Notes: generated by a model from the letters alone, not told the origin. A stretch of 64,000 bases of DNA from Lactococcus fujiensis JCM 16395 (GCF_002441655.1 NZ_JXJU01000001.1:62001-126000); one strand, 5' to 3'; positions 1 to 9,384 are shown, counted from the stretch's first letter. A program made the numbers and translations.

Positions 1-464
1 AGACGGACTTAGAAAGATTGAAAATCCTTCATAAAAAGAGAGGCATTGTCGTTTTTACAGATCCCGATTATCAAGGAGAACGGATTCGAAAAATTATTAT
101 GCAGGCCATTCCAACTGCTCAGCACGCTTTTATTCAGCGATCTGAAGGTGTTCCGAAGTCTAAATCTAGAGGCCGCTCGCTTGGGGTTGAGCACGCCAAT
201 TTTGAAGCTTTGGAAGCTGCACTGGGTCAAATTGAAAGTTCGTCAGCACTGACAGAAATTGAAAATCCATTGAACACAAGTGACTTGATGAAATTTGGGC
301 TCGTCATGACAAATGATAGCCGACAGCGAAGAGAGTACTTGTGTAAAGCACTAAGGATTGGATATGCAAATGGCAAACAATTGCTTAAACGATTGAATAT
401 GTTTGGCATATCAATGAATCAAGTCGAAGAAGTGATGAAAAATTATGGTACAATAGAGGAATGA
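1..464 (+). CDS. rnmV: Ribonuclease M5 (C-terminal part, cut by window start)
   Basis: The open frame runs in from the left edge (codons begin at base 3), so only the last 153 residues are present. RNase M5 trims precursor 5S rRNA. The visible part contains the second half of the Toprim domain, including the acidic [12 protein letters not shown] segment that binds metal, and a basic helical C-terminus. The gene ends with TGA inside the ATGA that also starts rsmA, a 4-base overlap typical of the rnmV-rsmA pair in Lactobacillales. Its 3' end also carries a promoter-like TGGTACAAT for rsmA. Confidence 0.9.
   Translation, partial: TDLERLKILHKKRGIVVFTDPDYQGERIRKIIMQAIPTAQHAFIQRSEGVPKSKSRGRSLGVEHANFEALEAALGQIESSSALTEIENPLNTSDLMKFGLVMTNDSRQRREYLCKALRIGYANGKQLLKRLNMFGISMNQVEEVMKNYGTIEE
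449..460 (+). promoter_or_regulatory. Extended -10 promoter inside rnmV, 7 bases before rsmA ATG
   Basis: TGGTACAAT ends at base 454 and the ATG of rsmA is at 461, so the expected start of transcription coincides with the start codon. An AGAGGA stretch touches the ATG with no spacer and is poorly placed as a Shine-Dalgarno site. No good -35 box is visible. rsmA may therefore be translated by coupling to rnmV and also from a leaderless transcript. Confidence 0.4.
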
Positions 465-1351
465 CAAAAACAGAAAAAACAGACGTTACTCGGATAGCCA
501 ATATCATTCGGACACAAGATATTATGCGTCGACATGATTTTAATTTTAAGAAAAAATTTGGTCAAAATTTTCTAACTGACCAAAACATTTTGTCAAAAAT
601 TACAGCAACGGCTGAGTTATCAAAAGAAGTCAACGTCATTGAGATTGGACCAGGGATTGGCTCATTGACACAATATCTTTTGGAAAACTCCGCTGAAGTT
701 ATGGCTTTTGAAATTGATAAGACATTAATTCCAATTCTGGAAGAAACATTAGCTGATTATGAAAATTTCCAACTGGTCGCTGCGGACGTTTTGAAAATTG
801 ATTTGAATGATTATATTAAGAATTTCAAAAATCCAGAATTGCCCATAAAAGTTGTAGCAAACTTACCTTACTATATTACAACTCCTATTTTAATGCATTT
901 GATCGAAAGTAAAATCCCATTTGCAGAATTTGTGGTCATGATGCAAAAAGAGGTTGCCGATCGAATTGCAGCACAACCAAATTCAAAAGCCTATGGTTCA
1001 TTATCTATTGCTGTCCAATATTATATGGATGCTCAAGTTGCTTTTATTGTACCTCGGACGGTATTTATACCAGCACCAAATGTTGATTCAGCTATACTTC
1101 GTATGGTTCGACGTGAAAAACCGTTGGTAGAAGTTCAGGATGAAGATTGGTTCTTTAAAATTATGCACAGTTCTTTTGTTCATCGTCGCAAGACTTTAAT
1201 GAATAATATGCAGGCAGAATTTGGGAAAGAGGCGAAGCCAGAAATTGAAAAACTCCTATTGGCTGCTGATATTTCTCCATCCATTCGAGCAGAAGCCTTA
1301 TCAATACCTGACTTTGCAAAGTTATCCGATGCATTAATTTCACTCAAATAA
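461..1351 (+). CDS. rsmA: 16S rRNA dimethyladenosine transferase RsmA (KsgA)
   Basis: A 296-residue enzyme that dimethylates two adjacent adenines (A1518 and A1519 in E. coli numbering) in the 3' hairpin of 16S rRNA, using S-adenosylmethionine, late in 30S assembly. The KKKFGQNFL segment near residue 27, the SAM-binding motif [12 protein letters not shown] near residue 65, and the catalytic motif [10 protein letters not shown] near residue 135 are all present, and the length is normal. The start overlaps the stop of rnmV. The gene is followed by a good intrinsic terminator, so rnmV-rsmA form one transcription unit. Confidence 0.96.
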   Translation: MTKTEKTDVTRIANIIRTQDIMRRHDFNFKKKFGQNFLTDQNILSKITATAELSKEVNVIEIGPGIGSLTQYLLENSAEVMAFEIDKTLIPILEETLADYENFQLVAADVLKIDLNDYIKNFKNPELPIKVVANLPYYITTPILMHLIESKIPFAEFVVMMQKEVADRIAAQPNSKAYGSLSIAVQYYMDAQVAFIVPRTVFIPAPNVDSAILRMVRREKPLVEVQDEDWFFKIMHSSFVHRRKTLMNNMQAEFGKEAKPEIEKLLLAADISPSIRAEALSIPDFAKLSDALISLK

Positions 1352-1371
1352 TATGATTAAAAAAGAATCAG

Positions 1372-1399
1372 AAAACACTAGCAGATGCTGGTGTTTTTT
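1372..1399 (+). terminator. Intrinsic terminator after rsmA
   Basis: Stem AACACTAGC with loop AGAT and GCTGGTGTT (one G-T pair), followed by a run of six T. It separates rsmA from pepP. Confidence 0.85.
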
Positions 1400-1432
1400 G
1401 CTATTATTAGAATAAATAATAAGGAGAAAAAA

Positions 1433-2491
1433 ATGAGAATCGAAAATGTAAAATCGAAAATGAAAATAGAAAATTTGGATGGCATGCTCATCACTGATAT
1501 GAAAAATATTTATTATTTGACTGGCTTTTCAGGTACAGCTGGTACAGTATTTTTAACAAAAACACGAAATATCTTTATGACAGATAGCCGATACAGTGAA
1601 ATGGCGAAAAGTATAATCAGTGATTTTGAAATTATTGAAACCAGAGATGCCATCAGCAAGCTTCCAGAATTAATCAAGGCTGAAGATTTAAAGACAGTGG
1701 GCTTTGAAGAAAATGTCGAGTATAGTTTTTTTAATCGCTTGCAAGGTTTTTTAAACGAAGTTGAACTCTATGCGACAAATAATTTTCTCTTAGAACTCCG
1801 ACAGTACAAAGATGAGAATGAAATTAGAAAAATTAGAAAAGCTGCAACAATAGCAGATGAAGCATTTCAAGCTGTTCTAAAGTTTATTGAGCCAGGTCGT
1901 GAAGAAATTGAGGTTGCTAATTATCTTGACTTTAAAATGCGTGAATTAGGAGCTTCAGGTGTCTCATTTGAAACAATTGTCGCCAGTGGAAAACGTTCGA
2001 GTCTCCCACATGGAGTGGCATCACACAAAGTTATTGAGTTTGGCGACCCTGTGACGATTGATTTTGGATGTTTTTACAATCATTATGCTAGTGATATGAC
2101 GAGAACGATTTTTGTTGGTAAAGCAGATTCAAAAATGTCTGAAATTTATCAGACTGTAAAAGAAGCTAATCATTCCTTGATTGAACAAGCTCAAAAAGGA
2201 CTATCATTTGCTCAATTTGATAAAATTCCTCGGGATGTGATAGAAAAAGCAGGATATGGACAATTTTTTACACATGGAATAGGCCATGGACTCGGTTTGG
2301 AGGTTCATGAAATTCCCTATTTTAATCAAAAAATGACGAATCAGTTTTTAGAAGTCGGAATGGTTGTAACAGATGAGCCAGGTATTTATATCCCTGATTT
2401 TGGGGGAGTCCGAATTGAAGATGATTTGTTGATCACTGAAACAGGCTGTGAAGTTCTTACGAATGCGCCAAAAGAGCTAATCGTTATTTGA
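1433..2491 (+). CDS. pepP: Xaa-Pro aminopeptidase, M24 family
   Basis: A 352-residue cytoplasmic aminopeptidase that removes the N-terminal residue from peptides with proline in second position. An N-terminal creatinase-like domain (about residues 1-120) precedes the pita-bread M24 domain. The metal ligands are visible: Asp in TIDFGCFYNHYASDMTRT, His in THGIGHGLGLEVHE, Glu in DEPGIY and Glu in RIEDD. I chose the ATG at 1433, which has AAGGAG 7 bases upstream; a longer frame from 1385 begins inside the preceding terminator. The neighbourhood pepP-efp-gls24-nusB is the usual one in streptococci and lactococci. Confidence 0.92.
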   Translation: MRIENVKSKMKIENLDGMLITDMKNIYYLTGFSGTAGTVFLTKTRNIFMTDSRYSEMAKSIISDFEIIETRDAISKLPELIKAEDLKTVGFEENVEYSFFNRLQGFLNEVELYATNNFLLELRQYKDENEIRKIRKAATIADEAFQAVLKFIEPGREEIEVANYLDFKMRELGASGVSFETIVASGKRSSLPHGVASHKVIEFGDPVTIDFGCFYNHYASDMTRTIFVGKADSKMSEIYQTVKEANHSLIEQAQKGLSFAQFDKIPRDVIEKAGYGQFFTHGIGHGLGLEVHEIPYFNQKMTNQFLEVGMVVTDEPGIYIPDFGGVRIEDDLLITETGCEVLTNAPKELIVI

Positions 2492-2516
2492 AAAAAGTCA
2501 AATCTTATGGTACAAT
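2488..2516 (+). promoter_or_regulatory. Promoter for efp
   Basis: TTGAAA at 2488-2493, a 17-base spacer and an extended -10 TGGTACAAT ending at 2516. The -35 overlaps the stop codon of pepP. Expected start near 2523, giving efp a leader of about 65 bases. Confidence 0.7.
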
Positions 2517-2587
2517 GAGATGATGTAATCCGTTTATAAAATTGTATGAACGAAAATAAATGTAATTTCTAAGGAGAATAAATAATA

Positions 2588-3145
2588 ATGGTTGCAGCAC
2601 ACGATCTTAAAGCTGGTATGACATTTTTGAATGGAGACAAACTCCTCCGTGTAATGGAAGCAAGTCACCACAAACCAGGTAAAGGTAATACAATCATGCG
2701 TATGAAATTAAAAGATGTACGTACGGGTTCAACTTTCGACGATACATACCGTCCAGAAGATAAATTTGAACAAGCTGTTATTGATACAGTTGGAGCTCAA
2801 TACCTTTATAAAATGGATGATACAGCTTACTTCATGAATACTGAAACATATGACCAGTATGAAATTCCAACAGAAGTAATCGAAAATGAATTGCTTTACA
2901 TGCTTGAAAATGAAGATGTTAAAATTCAATTCTTCGGTTCAGAAGTTATTGGTGTTTCACTCCCAACTACTGTTGTCTTGACTGTTACTGATACACAACC
3001 TTCAATTAAAGGTGCAACTGTAACAGGTTCTGGTAAACCAGCAACAATGGAAACAGGACTTGTTGTAAACGTTCCTGACTTTGTTGAAATTGGAACTAAA
3101 CTTGAAATCAATACACAAACTGGTGACTATTTGAAACGTGCATAA
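2588..3145 (+). CDS. efp: Elongation factor P
   Basis: A 185-residue translation factor that relieves ribosome stalling on consecutive prolines. The three expected beta-barrel domains are present: KOW-like N-domain (residues 1-65), OB domain (about 66-128) and C-terminal OB domain ending in [12 protein letters not shown]. The loop HHKPGKGN near residue 30 carries the conserved Lys that some bacteria modify. Start has AAGGAG about 10 bases upstream. Codon use is strongly biased, as for a highly expressed gene. Confidence 0.97.
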   Translation: MVAAHDLKAGMTFLNGDKLLRVMEASHHKPGKGNTIMRMKLKDVRTGSTFDDTYRPEDKFEQAVIDTVGAQYLYKMDDTAYFMNTETYDQYEIPTEVIENELLYMLENEDVKIQFFGSEVIGVSLPTTVVLTVTDTQPSIKGATVTGSGKPATMETGLVVNVPDFVEIGTKLEINTQTGDYLKRA

Positions 3146-3314
3146 TTCTATCAGAATTAGCAAATTTATTTTTTCCAGAGAATCACTTCAATCACCGAGG
3201 GACGATTGATTATTTCGAAACGAGTAATTTGTCCATCCATCGGAGTTCTAGTGAGATTTGTAATCAACCTTTTATCTTATCGATGAAAGATTCAATGAAA
3301 AAGAGGAATAAACT

Positions 3315-3716
3315 ATGGCAGAAAAAACGGTTCACTCAGAAGAATTAGGCGACATTGTCATTGCTCCTGAAGTACTTGAGGTCATTATCGGCATTACAAC
3401 GGCAAAAATTGATGGTGTTTACGCTTTGCGGAACAAACGTTTTGCTGATAGCCTTGGTAAAAAGGCTGAAGGACGTGGCGTGTACATCGATACAAAAGAG
3501 GACAAAGTTTCTGTAGAAATTTATGTTTATCTGGCCTATGGTGTGAGCGTTCCAAGTGTCGCTACAAAAATTCAAAAAGAAGTGAAAGAAGCAGTCGCTC
3601 AAACAACTGAAATTATAATCGATGAGGTTAATATTCATGTTGTCGGTGTTGTTACTGAAAAGTTACCAAAACCAAGTTTTGATGAACTGTTTGATGAGGG
3701 GTTCTTTAATGCCTAA
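3315..3716 (+). CDS. Asp23/Gls24 family protein (YqhY-like)
   Basis: A 133-residue protein of the Asp23/Gls24 envelope stress family. The core (residues 10-115) has the family pattern GDIVIAPEVLEVIIGITTAKIDGVY and a C-terminal VNIHVVGV strand. It has no membrane segment. The gene sits between efp and nusB as in other Lactobacillales, where the family member called YqhY has been linked to fatty-acid metabolism; the role here is inferred from that context only. AAGAGG lies about 9 bases before the ATG. Its end overlaps the nusB start by 8 bases. A 169-base gap separates it from efp and holds a weak hairpin but no terminator. Confidence 0.85.
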   Translation: MAEKTVHSEELGDIVIAPEVLEVIIGITTAKIDGVYALRNKRFADSLGKKAEGRGVYIDTKEDKVSVEIYVYLAYGVSVPSVATKIQKEVKEAVAQTTEIIIDEVNIHVVGVVTEKLPKPSFDELFDEGFFNA

Positions 3717-4683
3717 GAAGCTAACGCAGCACGATATTCGCCAACGCGCAGTGCAAACACTTTATAGCTATCAAATGCAACAAGAAATGTCAGATGCTGT
3801 AATTAAGGATTTTCAATTTAATGTTGGTAAAATCGAAGCTATCTTAGAACATACACCACGTTTTGAAGTAAATTATCAAGATGACCGGATTGTGATTCGG
3901 GGATTCCAGAAACGTTTTACCAATACCTTGAGTAAACTTGTCGAGATTTATGATTTACTTGGGATTGATTTGGATCATTCCGCTTTATTTAAAGCAAATG
4001 CTTTTGTTCGTGATTTCGGTGGATATGCCAAAAAAATGCGAGATAATGAAGCGTTAGAATTATTTAATGGGATATTTGCCAACCTCAATCTTGTCAAACT
4101 ATTTAGCATTGATCTTGAGGATACGCCCGTTTCAAATAAGGTTCTTGAATTTTTCCGACTACTTCCAGAAAATGCAACCGCTGAGCAAAATCTTGAAACA
4201 TTTAACAAAGTTTTTGCACTTGCACATGAAAGTATTCGTGAAAAATACACTGTAGAATTCTTCAAGCCTGTAACTTTGATCCAAGAATTGAAAGCACATT
4301 TGGCCGAAGAAGAAATCAAACATAATGAAGAAGGGCTTCAGGTCTTGGGAGATACTGAGACTTATGTGTTAAATTACGACAATGAGGATGCTTTAAATGT
4401 TGAGGCACCAGAATATTTCCTGACGCTTGTCAATGGAGTTCTGGAACACAAGGCTGATTTGGAATCGAAAATTTCTGAACATTTAGCAAACAATTGGACA
4501 TTTGACCGTTTGACGAATGTTGAACGAGCTATTTTGTCAGTTGGTGCATTTGAAATAGAATTTACTGAAACCCCGGATGTTGTTGCGGTTAATGAAGCCG
4601 TTGAACTTTCAAAAGATTTCAGTGATGTCAAATCAAGTCGATTTGTAAATGGGGTTTTGACAAACTTAATAAAAAAAGCATAA
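3709..4683 (+). CDS. nusB: Transcription antitermination factor NusB with a large internal insert
   Basis: A 324-residue protein whose two ends are NusB: the first RNA-binding helix (RQRAVQTLYSYQMQQ, residues 11-25) and the C-terminal domain from about residue 233 (EAPEYFLTLVNGVLEHK, then WTFDRLTNVERAILSVGAFEI, then VVAVNEAVELSKDFSD and RFVNGVLTNL). Typical NusB has 130-190 residues, so about 200 extra residues lie between roughly 30 and 232. The insert is helical and acidic, without repeats or a domain I recognise. NusB binds the boxA of rRNA operons together with NusE. I chose the ATG at 3709, overlapping the Gls24 gene; the frame is open further upstream but there only shadows that gene. 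There is no sign of a frameshift. Confidence 0.85.
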   Translation: MPKKLTQHDIRQRAVQTLYSYQMQQEMSDAVIKDFQFNVGKIEAILEHTPRFEVNYQDDRIVIRGFQKRFTNTLSKLVEIYDLLGIDLDHSALFKANAFVRDFGGYAKKMRDNEALELFNGIFANLNLVKLFSIDLEDTPVSNKVLEFFRLLPENATAEQNLETFNKVFALAHESIREKYTVEFFKPVTLIQELKAHLAEEEIKHNEEGLQVLGDTETYVLNYDNEDALNVEAPEYFLTLVNGVLEHKADLESKISEHLANNWTFDRLTNVERAILSVGAFEIEFTETPDVVAVNEAVELSKDFSDVKSSRFVNGVLTNLIKKA

Positions 4684-4697
4684 TTAAATAATTTGAA

Positions 4698-4727
4698 GAA
4701 GGGATATGAATTTTCATATTCTTTTTT
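4698..4727 (+). terminator. Intrinsic terminator after nusB
   Basis: GGATATGAA and TTCATATTC form a stem followed by a run of seven T. Confidence 0.75.
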
Positions 4728-4767
4728 TATTTTTCAATTTTCTCTGGCAATTTAGCAAGGATTGCGG

Positions 4768-4794
4768 TAAAATATAATTATGATAACGTTTTCT
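4768..4794 (+). promoter_or_regulatory. malQ promoter with overlapping cre-like site
   Basis: Two overlapping -10 candidates lie here: TAAAAT 4768-4773 and TATAAT 4773-4778. The -35 is weak. TGATAACGTTTTCT at 4781-4794 matches 12 of 14 positions of the CcpA consensus TGWAANCGNTNWCA and covers the expected start of transcription, a position typical of CcpA repression. Confidence 0.5.
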
Positions 4795-4839
4795 TTTTAG
4801 AAATCTGATTTCAATAAAATTGAATTCTGGGAGTAAAAT

Positions 4840-6846
4840 ATGACAGTACCCTTTTCCTTAAAACCGTACGGAAATAAGCCACACCACACTGGGCTTGCAG
4901 TACCAGTTTTTTCCCTTAGAACGAAAAATTCAAGTGGAATTGGACAATTTTCTGATTTAAAAATTTTGGCTGATTTTGCTCATCAAGCAGGAATGGATCT
5001 AATTCAGTTATTGCCAATTAATGATACGACAACTTTTATGGATTGGCGAGATTCATACCCTTATCGCGCAATTTCGGTATTTGCCTTACATCCAATTTAT
5101 ATTAATCTCCATGACTTTTGGGAGGATTTGACAGATCGTCAACAATCGGATCTCTTAAAAGAAGAAAAAGAACTGAATTTACTTGAACAAATTGACTACG
5201 AGCGTGTACTGGATTTAAAATGGAATTATATTAAGCTTTTGTATGATAAGAAAGCGAAGAAAATACAAGCGTCAGATGCTTACTTAAAATTTATTAATAA
5301 GAATTCTTTGTGGCTTGAGCCTTATGCTTGTTTTTGTGTCCTTCGTAATCAAGAAAAAAGTGCAGACTTTTCAAAATGGGTGGACAAAACTTATTCCGAA
5401 AAGGTTTATGCGAAATTAAAAGCAAACGAGTCAACAGATGTAGAGCTTGAACTACAATTTTTCATGCAGTACTTTTTGCACCAACAATTGAAAGCTGCTA
5501 TTGATTATTGCCATCAATTAGGAGTGGCTGTTAAAGGTGATATCGCAATTGGAATAGCCCATGATTCTGTTGATGCTTGGACCAATCCTGAATTGTTCAA
5601 CCTGAATATGCAAGCTGGAGCTCCACCGGACGTATTTGCCGTAAATGGGCAAAATTGGGGCTTCCCTACATACAACTGGGAACGTATGGCAGAAGATAAT
5701 TATAGCTGGTGGAAGCGCCGTATGCAAGCCATGAGCGAATATTTTGATGCTTACCGCTTAGATCATATTTTAGGATTTTTCCGTATTTGGGAAATTCCTC
5801 AGGAGAGTGTGCGAGGATTACTGGGTCAATTTTCACCAGCACTTGCTTTGTCAGCTGAGGAAATTGAACGGTCCTATGGCATTCCTTTACGTCAGTGGGG
5901 TGTTGAGCGTTTTACGAAACCATTTATTAAAGATTGGGTAATTGATGACATCTTTGGTCGTGATTATCGCGATCAGATTATTCAAAAATACTTGAAATAT
6001 ACAGGATTTGGAAACTATGCGTTTGATCAAGCCTATGATAATCAACGAAAAATTGAAGCAGCCCACATAGATGAATGGATTAGGTTAGGATTATATCAAT
6101 TGCACGAGAACGTGATTTTTGTTCAAGATCATAAAAATCCTGAGTTGTTCCATCCCAGAATTTCAGTTCAGAATACCATTTCTTTTCAAGAATTTGGGGC
6201 AGAATATCAAGAACGTATAAAGAGACTTTACAATGACTATTTTTACGGTCGGAACTATAATTTCTGGAAGGATCGAGCGTATGAAAAATTGCCAGTCATC
6301 AAAGATTCGACTGAGATGCTTGCCTGTGGTGAAGATTTAGGAATGGTTCCCGATAATGTGCCAGATGTGATGTATCGCTTGCAGATTTTACGCTTAATCG
6401 TTGAACGGATGCCAAATGATGATCATTTTATGAATCCGCTTGAATATGCTCCATACCTGTCAGTGGTGACAACTTCAAGTCATGACACGAGTAATTTACG
6501 TGCTTGGTGGACTGAGGATGCTGAGACAACTCAGCGTTATTATAATGAAATTATGGGCTGGCAAGGGCCGGCGCCAAGTGTGGCATCTGCCGAGATTATA
6601 GAGCAAATTGTCAAACGTCATTTGAACACAAATGCAATGATCGTCGCCTTACCAATTCAGGATTGGTTGGGAATGAGTGAAGACTTGCGTGCTGCCAATC
6701 CAGTTGCTGAACAAATTAACATTCCAGCCAATCCGTTCCATTATTGGCGTTATCGATTACACATTGACCTTGAAGAATTGGTTGAAAATCGAGAATTTAC
6801 AGACTTTTTATATCAAATAATTAGCAATTCAAAGCGGTCAAATTAG
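4840..6846 (+). CDS. malQ: 4-alpha-glucanotransferase, GH77, DPE2-like
   Basis: A 668-residue amylomaltase-type enzyme that transfers glucan chains between maltose/maltodextrin and acceptor glucans. The GH77 catalytic residues are visible: nucleophile Asp308 in YRLDHILGF, acid/base Glu498 in CGEDLGM, and Asp549 in TSSHDTSNLR. Segments such as LLPINDTTTFMDWRDSYPYR, GDIAIGIAHDSVDAWTNPE and NGQNWGFPTYNWERMAEDN are those of the long DPE2 type. The length exceeds the roughly 500 residues of the usual bacterial MalQ. The N-terminal starch-binding domains of plant DPE2 are absent. GGGAG lies 8 bases before the ATG. It stands in front of glgCDAP, so a role in feeding or trimming stored glucan is likely. 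Confidence 0.9.
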   Translation: MTVPFSLKPYGNKPHHTGLAVPVFSLRTKNSSGIGQFSDLKILADFAHQAGMDLIQLLPINDTTTFMDWRDSYPYRAISVFALHPIYINLHDFWEDLTDRQQSDLLKEEKELNLLEQIDYERVLDLKWNYIKLLYDKKAKKIQASDAYLKFINKNSLWLEPYACFCVLRNQEKSADFSKWVDKTYSEKVYAKLKANESTDVELELQFFMQYFLHQQLKAAIDYCHQLGVAVKGDIAIGIAHDSVDAWTNPELFNLNMQAGAPPDVFAVNGQNWGFPTYNWERMAEDNYSWWKRRMQAMSEYFDAYRLDHILGFFRIWEIPQESVRGLLGQFSPALALSAEEIERSYGIPLRQWGVERFTKPFIKDWVIDDIFGRDYRDQIIQKYLKYTGFGNYAFDQAYDNQRKIEAAHIDEWIRLGLYQLHENVIFVQDHKNPELFHPRISVQNTISFQEFGAEYQERIKRLYNDYFYGRNYNFWKDRAYEKLPVIKDSTEMLACGEDLGMVPDNVPDVMYRLQILRLIVERMPNDDHFMNPLEYAPYLSVVTTSSHDTSNLRAWWTEDAETTQRYYNEIMGWQGPAPSVASAEIIEQIVKRHLNTNAMIVALPIQDWLGMSEDLRAANPVAEQINIPANPFHYWRYRLHIDLEELVENREFTDFLYQIISNSKRSN

Positions 6847-6908
6847 TTAAAATTACAGATATAAGTTAAAAGTAGCAAGCGTATTAAATAAAGTAATAAT
6901 ATCCTAAA

Positions 6909-6990
6909 AATTCCGAACAATACATACGATTGTGAGCGAAAAAGACTTATATCATTTTGAAAATTATGATTATGATTATAAAATTATAAT
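6909..6990 (+). promoter_or_regulatory. PurBox and promoter region of glgC
   Basis: AATTCCGAACAAT at 6909-6921 is an exact match to the lactococcal PurR box AWWWCCGAACWWT. The -10 candidate TATAAT lies at 6985-6990, with TATAAA at 6977-6982 as an alternative; no good -35 box is present, as expected for an activated promoter. The central G of the box lies 74 to 82 bases before the possible starts; the position described for PurR activation is close to -76. A 23-base stretch around this box matches that of the purine permease at 20002 at 20 of 23 positions. Confidence 0.6.
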
Positions 6991-7016
6991 AAAGAAGTAC
7001 AAATGGAGGTTTCAAT

Positions 7017-8162
7017 ATGGGAATTGAAATGTTAGGTCTTATTCTCGCCGGCGGCCAAGGTACGCGTCTCGGCAAATTAACAAAAGATGTTGCAAAACCA
7101 GCAGTACCCTTTGGTGGGCGTTATAGAATCATTGATTTTGCTCTATCAAACTGCGCCAACTCAAATGTTAAAAATGTTGGTGTGATTACGCAATATCAAC
7201 CTTTGGTATTAAATTCGCACATCGGAAATGGTGCGCCCTGGGGCTTAAACGGTGTCACTAGTGGTGTAACAATTCTACAACCCTATTCTTCTCAAGAAGG
7301 TTCAAAATGGTTTGAAGGGACATCTCACGCCGTTTATCAAAATATTGCTTACATTGACCAACAAAATCCGGAGTATGTCTTGATTTTATCAGGCGATCAT
7401 ATTTATAAGATGGATTATGAGGCGATGTTGGATAGTCACAAGGAACGTGGCGCTTCTTTGACCGTGTCTGTTATGGAGGTTCCAATCGAAGAAGCCAGCC
7501 GTTTTGGCATTATGAATACAGATGATTCTGATCGCATCATTGAGTTTGAAGAGAAACCAAAAGAACCCAAATCAAATCTTGCATCAATGGGGATATATAT
7601 CTTTAACTGGAAACGTCTTCGCGAAGTTTTGGTAAACGGTTATGCCAAAGGTAATCCAATGGAAGACTTTGGGGGAGATGTTATTCCAGCATATATTGAA
7701 TCTGGCGAAAATGTGTTTGCTTATCGTTTCAAAGGCTATTGGAAAGATGTGGGTACGATTGATTCTCTTCATCAAGCCAGCATGGAGTTTTTAGACTTGA
7801 ATATGGAGCTTGACATTAAAGACAAAGGATGGCGAATTTACAGTAGGAATGATATTTCGGCACCTCAATTTGTCACAGCTGATGCTGATGTAAAAGACTC
7901 TCTCATCGGTGATGGATGCTATGTTTCGGGTAAAGTACATCATACGATTTTATCGCAAAATGTTCACGTTCAAAATAATAGTGAAATCGAAGACAGCTTC
8001 ATTATGAGTGGCACATATATTGGTGAAAATGTGGTCATTAAAAATGCAATAGTTGGAGAAAACGCACGAATTGGCGATAATGTTCAAATTATTGGAAAAC
8101 CAGATGCCATTGAAGTCATCGGGCATGGCGAAGTGAAGGGGGAAGAGAAAAATGAAGAATAG
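7017..8162 (+). CDS. glgC: Glucose-1-phosphate adenylyltransferase, catalytic subunit
   Basis: A 381-residue ADP-glucose pyrophosphorylase: ATP plus glucose-1-phosphate give ADP-glucose, the glucosyl donor for glycogen. The N-terminal nucleotidyltransferase domain has [15 protein letters not shown] with the catalytic GGxGTRL signature, [19 protein letters not shown], and the Asp pair in [11 protein letters not shown]. The C-terminal left-handed beta helix starts near residue 290. GGAGG lies 7 bases before the ATG. It overlaps glgD by 11 bases, so translation is probably coupled and the two products form a GlgC-GlgD complex as in Bacillus and Geobacillus. Confidence 0.95.
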   Translation: MGIEMLGLILAGGQGTRLGKLTKDVAKPAVPFGGRYRIIDFALSNCANSNVKNVGVITQYQPLVLNSHIGNGAPWGLNGVTSGVTILQPYSSQEGSKWFEGTSHAVYQNIAYIDQQNPEYVLILSGDHIYKMDYEAMLDSHKERGASLTVSVMEVPIEEASRFGIMNTDDSDRIIEFEEKPKEPKSNLASMGIYIFNWKRLREVLVNGYAKGNPMEDFGGDVIPAYIESGENVFAYRFKGYWKDVGTIDSLHQASMEFLDLNMELDIKDKGWRIYSRNDISAPQFVTADADVKDSLIGDGCYVSGKVHHTILSQNVHVQNNSEIEDSFIMSGTYIGENVVIKNAIVGENARIGDNVQIIGKPDAIEVIGHGEVKGEEKNEE

Positions 8163-9297
8163 TAACAGAATGGCAGCGATCTTATCAAATGTCACACGTA
8201 AAAAAGAACTCACACCATTGACAGATGAACGCCCTATTGCGACACTTCCGTTTGACTGTAAATACCGGTTAATTGATTTTCCCTTGTCCGCATTGTCAAA
8301 TGCTCACGTTGAATCTGTATTCATGACTTTTAATGAAGGTGAAACTCAGTCTGTTTTCGATCATATTGGTGCAGGTTCAGAATGGGGTTTGGATACATTT
8401 AATAGTCGCTACTTTATGTATATCCAACAAGATTTTGATCGATTAAAAGAAAAAGGTCTGCCCTATTTTAATCAGCACATTAACTTTTTACGCCGTTCAA
8501 AAGCGCCATACACTGTATTAATTGGTAGCAAATTTATTTGTAATGTGGATTTGAATGCAGTTTTAAAAATTCACAAATTAAATGGAAAAGTTGTGACAGC
8601 AGTCTACAAGAAAGTATCATCAGATTCAGCTGATGCAGAAGACACAATTATTCGTTTCAACGAAGAGGGGCATGCCATTGGTAAATTTAAGAAGGACACT
8701 GAAAATTTACAAAGTAAAGAAGCGCTTGCTTTGAGTGTCTTTATTGTGGATACCGATTGGTTGATTGAATTTGCTCAAAAAATGCAAGCAGCAGGAGAAA
8801 TCGCATCTTTAGCTCACTTGTTGCGTACACATTTGGATGAGTATGATGTAAATACATATGAATACACAGGTTATATGAGCAATGTGATGGATATTAAATC
8901 TTATTATGATGCCAATATGGCCATGCTTGACTCTTCTAATTTCACCTCTTTACTTTATAGTAGCCAGCCAGTTTTGACTAAAATAAAGAATGAAGTCCCA
9001 ACCTATTTTGCTAATGAAAGCTCTGTTGTTAACAGCCAATTAGGATCGGGTTGTATTATTGAAGGGAATGTAAAGGATTCACTAATTTCCCGTGGTTCAA
9101 ATATCCGAAAAGGCGCAACTATTGAAAATTCGTTGATATTTACCAGTAGTGAAGTAAAAGAAAACGCGGTTCTTAAATTTGCCATCATTGACAAAAATGC
9201 GGTTATTGAAAACGGAGTGTCAGTTATCGGTACAGCTCAAAAACCAGTTGTAATTCCAAAAGGTGCTGTCGTAACTGAAGACGTTATTGAACTCTAA
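8152..9297 (+). CDS. glgD: Glucose-1-phosphate adenylyltransferase, GlgD regulatory subunit
   Basis: A 381-residue GlgC paralogue. The catalytic GGxGTRL loop is replaced by [16 protein letters not shown], while the [15 protein letters not shown] segment and the C-terminal beta-helix remain. This loss is characteristic of GlgD, which stimulates GlgC without being a strong enzyme itself. AGGGGG and GAAGAGA precede the ATG inside the end of glgC. The length equals that of GlgC. Confidence 0.92.
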   Translation: MKNSNRMAAILSNVTRKKELTPLTDERPIATLPFDCKYRLIDFPLSALSNAHVESVFMTFNEGETQSVFDHIGAGSEWGLDTFNSRYFMYIQQDFDRLKEKGLPYFNQHINFLRRSKAPYTVLIGSKFICNVDLNAVLKIHKLNGKVVTAVYKKVSSDSADAEDTIIRFNEEGHAIGKFKKDTENLQSKEALALSVFIVDTDWLIEFAQKMQAAGEIASLAHLLRTHLDEYDVNTYEYTGYMSNVMDIKSYYDANMAMLDSSNFTSLLYSSQPVLTKIKNEVPTYFANESSVVNSQLGSGCIIEGNVKDSLISRGSNIRKGATIENSLIFTSSEVKENAVLKFAIIDKNAVIENGVSVIGTAQKPVVIPKGAVVTEDVIEL

Positions 9298-9314
9298 ATT
9301 GTTAATATTTTAAA

Positions 9315-9346
9315 ATCAGCGCTGATGGAATTCTGTCAGCGCTGAT
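9315..9346 (+). repeat. Inverted repeat between glgD and glgA
   Basis: The palindrome TCAGCGCTGA occurs twice, 10 bases apart, so the pair can fold as one long stem (ATCAGCGCTGA with TCAGCGCTGAT). No T run follows, so it is more likely an mRNA processing or stability element inside the operon than a terminator. Confidence 0.55.
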
Positions 9347-9384
9347 GAATGTTAACTTATTAATTAATTAAAACAGGTGAAAAA

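Noticed and set aside
3345-3638. Leftward ORF of 97 codons opposite the Gls24 gene
   Set aside because: Antisense to a well-supported gene, with no ribosome site and an amino-acid composition typical of a shadow frame.
3622-3708. Longer N-terminus for nusB in the same open frame
   Set aside because: This part only shadows the Gls24 coding sequence; NusB family similarity begins at MPKKLTQHDIR (3709).
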